This document shows, piece by piece, positions 62,077 through 64,000 of a stretch of DNA of 64,000 bases (position 1 is its first letter; each line of letters starts with the position of its first letter). Source of the DNA: Lysinibacillus xylanilyticus (GTDB lineage: Bacteria > Bacillota > Bacilli > Bacillales_A > Planococcaceae); the NCBI RefSeq assembly GCF_001708185.1, contig NZ_MDDN01000004.1:248001-312000 (forward strand). Direction: 5' to 3'. The position numbers and the translations under genes are program-made. The notes under the pieces were generated by a model. That model worked only from the letters and a program-made list of their open reading frames with translations. It did not search any database and was not told the origin of the DNA.

Positions 62077-62108
62077 TAAAAAAACCATCTCAATCAAAAT
62101 TGAGATGG
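62077..62108 (-). terminator. Terminator of folD
   Basis: CCATCTCAA pairs perfectly with TTGAGATGG around a 6-base loop, and seven T follow on the minus strand. Confidence 0.9.
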
Positions 62109-62136
62109 CTGTTAGCAAACTTATGAGTCTTTCAAA

Positions 62137-63003
62137 TTATTGTTTAACTTTACTCGCAAGCTTATTTTCTGCTGCTTGAACTGTGTTGAAAAGTAACATA
62201 GTAATTGTCATTGGTCCCACACCGCCTGGTACAGGTGTAATATGAGACGCAATTCCATCAACCTCACTATAGTTTACGTCACCGCAAAGCTTGTTGTTTT
62301 CGTCGCGATTCATGCCGACATCAATAACAACTGCTCCTTCTTTAACATGCTCTTTCGTAATAAATTTTGCACGTCCAATTGCTACAATTAATATGTCCGC
62401 TTGTTTTGTGAATGATGGTAAATCCGGTGTTTTCGAATGCGTATATGTAACCGTTGCATCCTTTTGCAGTAGAAGTTGTCCCATTGGTTTACCAACGATA
62501 TGACTACGTCCTACAATGACCGCATGTTTTCCTGAGATGTCAATCCCTGAATACTCAAGAAGCTTCATCACTCCAAACGGCGTACAAGGTAAAAATGTTT
62601 CTTGACCAAGCATCATTTTCCCAACACTTACTGGTGAGAAGCCGTCTACATCTTTTTCAACAGCGATTGTAGCAATAACAGTATCCTCATCAATATGTTT
62701 TGGGAGTGGTAATTGTACTAAAATACCATGAATATCTTCGCGATTATTTAATAATTCAATTTGTGCTAATAATTCTTCCTGTGTCGTTTCTTCTGCTAGT
62801 TTAATCAGCTCTGAAAACATACCAATGGCTTCACAAGATTTTTGTTTATTTCTCACATATGTAGCTGAGGCTTGGTTGTCTCCTACTAAAACAACCGCTA
62901 AGCCTGGTGTTAAGCCTTGCTCTTTTAAACGCGATACTCGCTCTGCTACTGAATTACGAATTTCTTGACCAATTTCTTTACCATTAATAATTGCACTTGA
63001 CAT
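62137..63003 (-). CDS. folD: Methylenetetrahydrofolate dehydrogenase/cyclohydrolase
   Basis: A 288-residue bifunctional enzyme interconverting 5,10-methylene- and 10-formyl-tetrahydrofolate with [24 protein letters not shown] includes the Tyr and the catalytic Lys, [13 protein letters not shown] binds folate, and [18 protein letters not shown] binds [19 protein letters not shown] is the C-terminal signature. ATG 63003 has AAGGAGTAAC upstream. It follows nusB by 34 bases in the conserved nusB-folD order. Confidence 0.97.
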   Translation of the reverse strand: MSSAIINGKEIGQEIRNSVAERVSRLKEQGLTPGLAVVLVGDNQASATYVRNKQKSCEAIGMFSELIKLAEETTQEELLAQIELLNNREDIHGILVQLPLPKHIDEDTVIATIAVEKDVDGFSPVSVGKMMLGQETFLPCTPFGVMKLLEYSGIDISGKHAVIVGRSHIVGKPMGQLLLQKDATVTYTHSKTPDLPSFTKQADILIVAIGRAKFITKEHVKEGAVVIDVGMNRDENNKLCGDVNYSEVDGIASHITPVPGGVGPMTITMLLFNTVQAAENKLASKVKQ

Positions 63004-63037
63004 AAACCTTAGTTACTCCTTCCAATTCCACACATTT

Positions 63038-63418
63038 TTATTGTTCTGTAAATTTAGAAAGTACGCCATTAACAAATTTTGACGAACTTTCGTCTCCAAA
63101 TGTTTTGCATAACTCGATTGCTTCATTAAGTACTACTCTTTTTGGTGTTTCTGGCATGTATAAAAGCTCGTATACAGCTAGACGTAAAACCGTTCTTTCA
63201 ATTTTGGGTAAACGGGCAAGTGACCACTTTTCAAGATGCTGTTCTAAAGTAGCATCGATTTCCTCCAAATGTTCAGCTGTTCCAGTAACAATCTTTTCGT
63301 AGAAGACATTTGTCGGTTGACCTTTAATATGCCCCATTGCTTCTTCGACTGTTAGATCGGTATTGTCTAGCTGAAACAAAACTTGCAACGCTTTTTCGCG
63401 TGCCTCATGTCGTTTCAT
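63038..63418 (-). CDS. nusB: Transcription antitermination factor NusB
   Basis: A 126-residue all-helical protein that joins the boxA antitermination complex of rRNA operons with NusE. REKALQVLFQLDNTDL is the RNA-binding N-terminus, and YELLYMPETPKRVVLNEAIE then LCKTFGDESSSKFVNGVL is the family C-terminus. ATG 63418 follows AAGGAGAG. In B. subtilis the gene is preceded by yqhY and accBC; here the upstream DNA holds a small plus-strand ORF and a MerR gene, so the conserved order ends at this point. Confidence 0.95.
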   Translation of the reverse strand: MKRHEAREKALQVLFQLDNTDLTVEEAMGHIKGQPTNVFYEKIVTGTAEHLEEIDATLEQHLEKWSLARLPKIERTVLRLAVYELLYMPETPKRVVLNEAIELCKTFGDESSSKFVNGVLSKFTEQ

Positions 63419-63659
63419 GTAAAGCTCTCCTTCTTAAGTGGCATTAAGGTTTATAATAGCATAAATTCGTACAAGAAACACGAATTCAAGCAAGTTTTCA
63501 ATAATCTGAAACCTTTTTCAAGCAACTTTGTGCTTATTTTAACACCCAACAATCAACTTTATGAGGTTTAATGTTGAAAATGATCATCTACCAATATTGT
63601 TTAAATATCAAAAATGTTATAATGAAGGAAATAAAATTTCATCTTCTGAGGTGTTCAAT

Positions 63660-63794
63660 ATGCATTATGAAGTTCAATGCACAAGCTGTAAAAGAGCATA
63701 CACATTTTATGAATGCGAGGAGCAATAAAAGCAATTGTTAGAGCGCAAATCCCGTCTATTTTATTTCGAGGATCGTAAACATAATACACTTTGA
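63660..63794 (+). pseudogene. Small CxxC protein gene interrupted by an in-frame TAA
   Basis: ATG 63660 follows GAGGTG with good spacing, and a TATAAT at 63618 may be its -10. The frame gives 22 residues starting MHYEVQCTSCKRAYTFYECE, with a CTSC metal-knuckle-like motif, then TAA at 63726. The same frame continues for 21 more sense codons (KQLLERKSRLFYFEDRKHN) to a TGA. The smooth continuation suggests a 44-residue protein whose codon 23 has become a stop; a real 22-residue product is the alternative. Confidence 0.45.
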
Positions 63795-63837
63795 CGCCAT
63801 ACTAAATTTCTTTAGCCATTACTAGTGGAGGCAATAT

Positions 63838-64000
63838 ATGAAAGAACATTATTATACAATTGGTGAAGTTGCCAAGCTCTCTAATTTATCAGTGCAGACC
63901 TTGCGATACTATGACCAAATTGATTTATTTAAACCAGCATATATCGATACTTTGACGAATTATCGTTATTATCAAGATAACCAAATCTTTTATTTAGATA
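63838..64000 (+). CDS. MerR-family transcription regulator, N-terminal part (cut by window end)
   Basis: The first 54 codons of a MerR-type regulator. YTIGEVAKLSNLSVQTLRYY is the winged-helix N-terminus with the TLRYYD motif, followed by DLFKPAYIDTLTNYRYY as the wing. This resembles the BmrR/BltR group, which sense drugs or lipophilic cations and act on promoters with long spacers; the C-terminal ligand domain is outside the window, so the ligand is unknown. ATG 63838 follows GGAGG. It is transcribed away from nusB. Confidence 0.85.
   Translation, partial: MKEHYYTIGEVAKLSNLSVQTLRYYDQIDLFKPAYIDTLTNYRYYQDNQIFYLD

Overview
The window looks like chromosome of a low-GC, spore-forming Bacillaceae member, most likely Lysinibacillus or a close relative. 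Reasons: spo0A, spoIVB and prli42 are present; Shine-Dalgarno sites are strong AGGAGG types; gene order matches the Bacillus subtilis yqj/yqi/bkd/spo0A/recN/nusB segment; the leucine dehydrogenase closely resembles the well-known Bacillus sphaericus enzyme; and intergenic gaps carry GC-richer arrays of a GCTTCGCTTTCGCACAG unit. No prophage, intact insertion sequence, rRNA, tRNA or CRISPR array was seen.

Layout. 0-10 kb is accessory: a DUF402 protein, a truncated alpha/beta hydrolase, a metzincin-like protein, DNA polymerase IV with a LexA-like box, a DNA/RNA non-specific nuclease, and a divergent MocR regulator/aminotransferase pair with a three-copy operator, plus several decayed genes. 10-15 kb is a bioD-bioA-bioY-bioB operon behind a BirA-type operator. 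15-24 kb is mixed: an EcsAB-like ABC transporter, a MarR regulator with its membrane-protein partner and a palindromic operator, an ATP-grasp-like protein, a LysE exporter and a TPR protein. 24.4-26.8 kb is a two-gene carboxynorspermidine route to polyamines. 26.9-27.9 kb is a secreted TIM-barrel-like protein behind a cyclic-di-GMP-I riboswitch. 28-30.8 kb holds cheW, a YqjE-type peptidase and a coiled-coil protein.

31-47 kb is a catabolic block. Leucine dehydrogenase, lpdV, bkdAA, bkdAB and bkdB convert branched-chain amino acids to acyl-CoAs. mutA, mutB, meaB, methylmalonyl-CoA epimerase and a carboxyltransferase subunit then take propionyl-CoA to succinyl-CoA. The ptb/buk acyl-phosphate branch and bkdR of B. 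subtilis are absent. The carboxylase is biotin-dependent and the mutase B12-dependent, so the biotin operon is functionally linked.

47-63.4 kb is core: yqzF, yqiK, fapA-like, spo0A, spoIVB, recN, ahrC, yqxC, dxs, ispA, xseB, xseA, folD, nusB, nearly all on the minus strand. After nusB the expected order breaks: a small CxxC ORF interrupted by a stop, then the start of a MerR regulator cut by the window edge.

The most interesting material is non-coding: (i) the cyclic-di-GMP riboswitch; (ii) a modular repeat family whose arrays have periods of 36, 37, 38 and 46 bp and which also occurs once without its array; (iii) a second dispersed element, with a palindromic edge, placed just upstream of four unrelated start codons. 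No clearly new multi-gene system was found.
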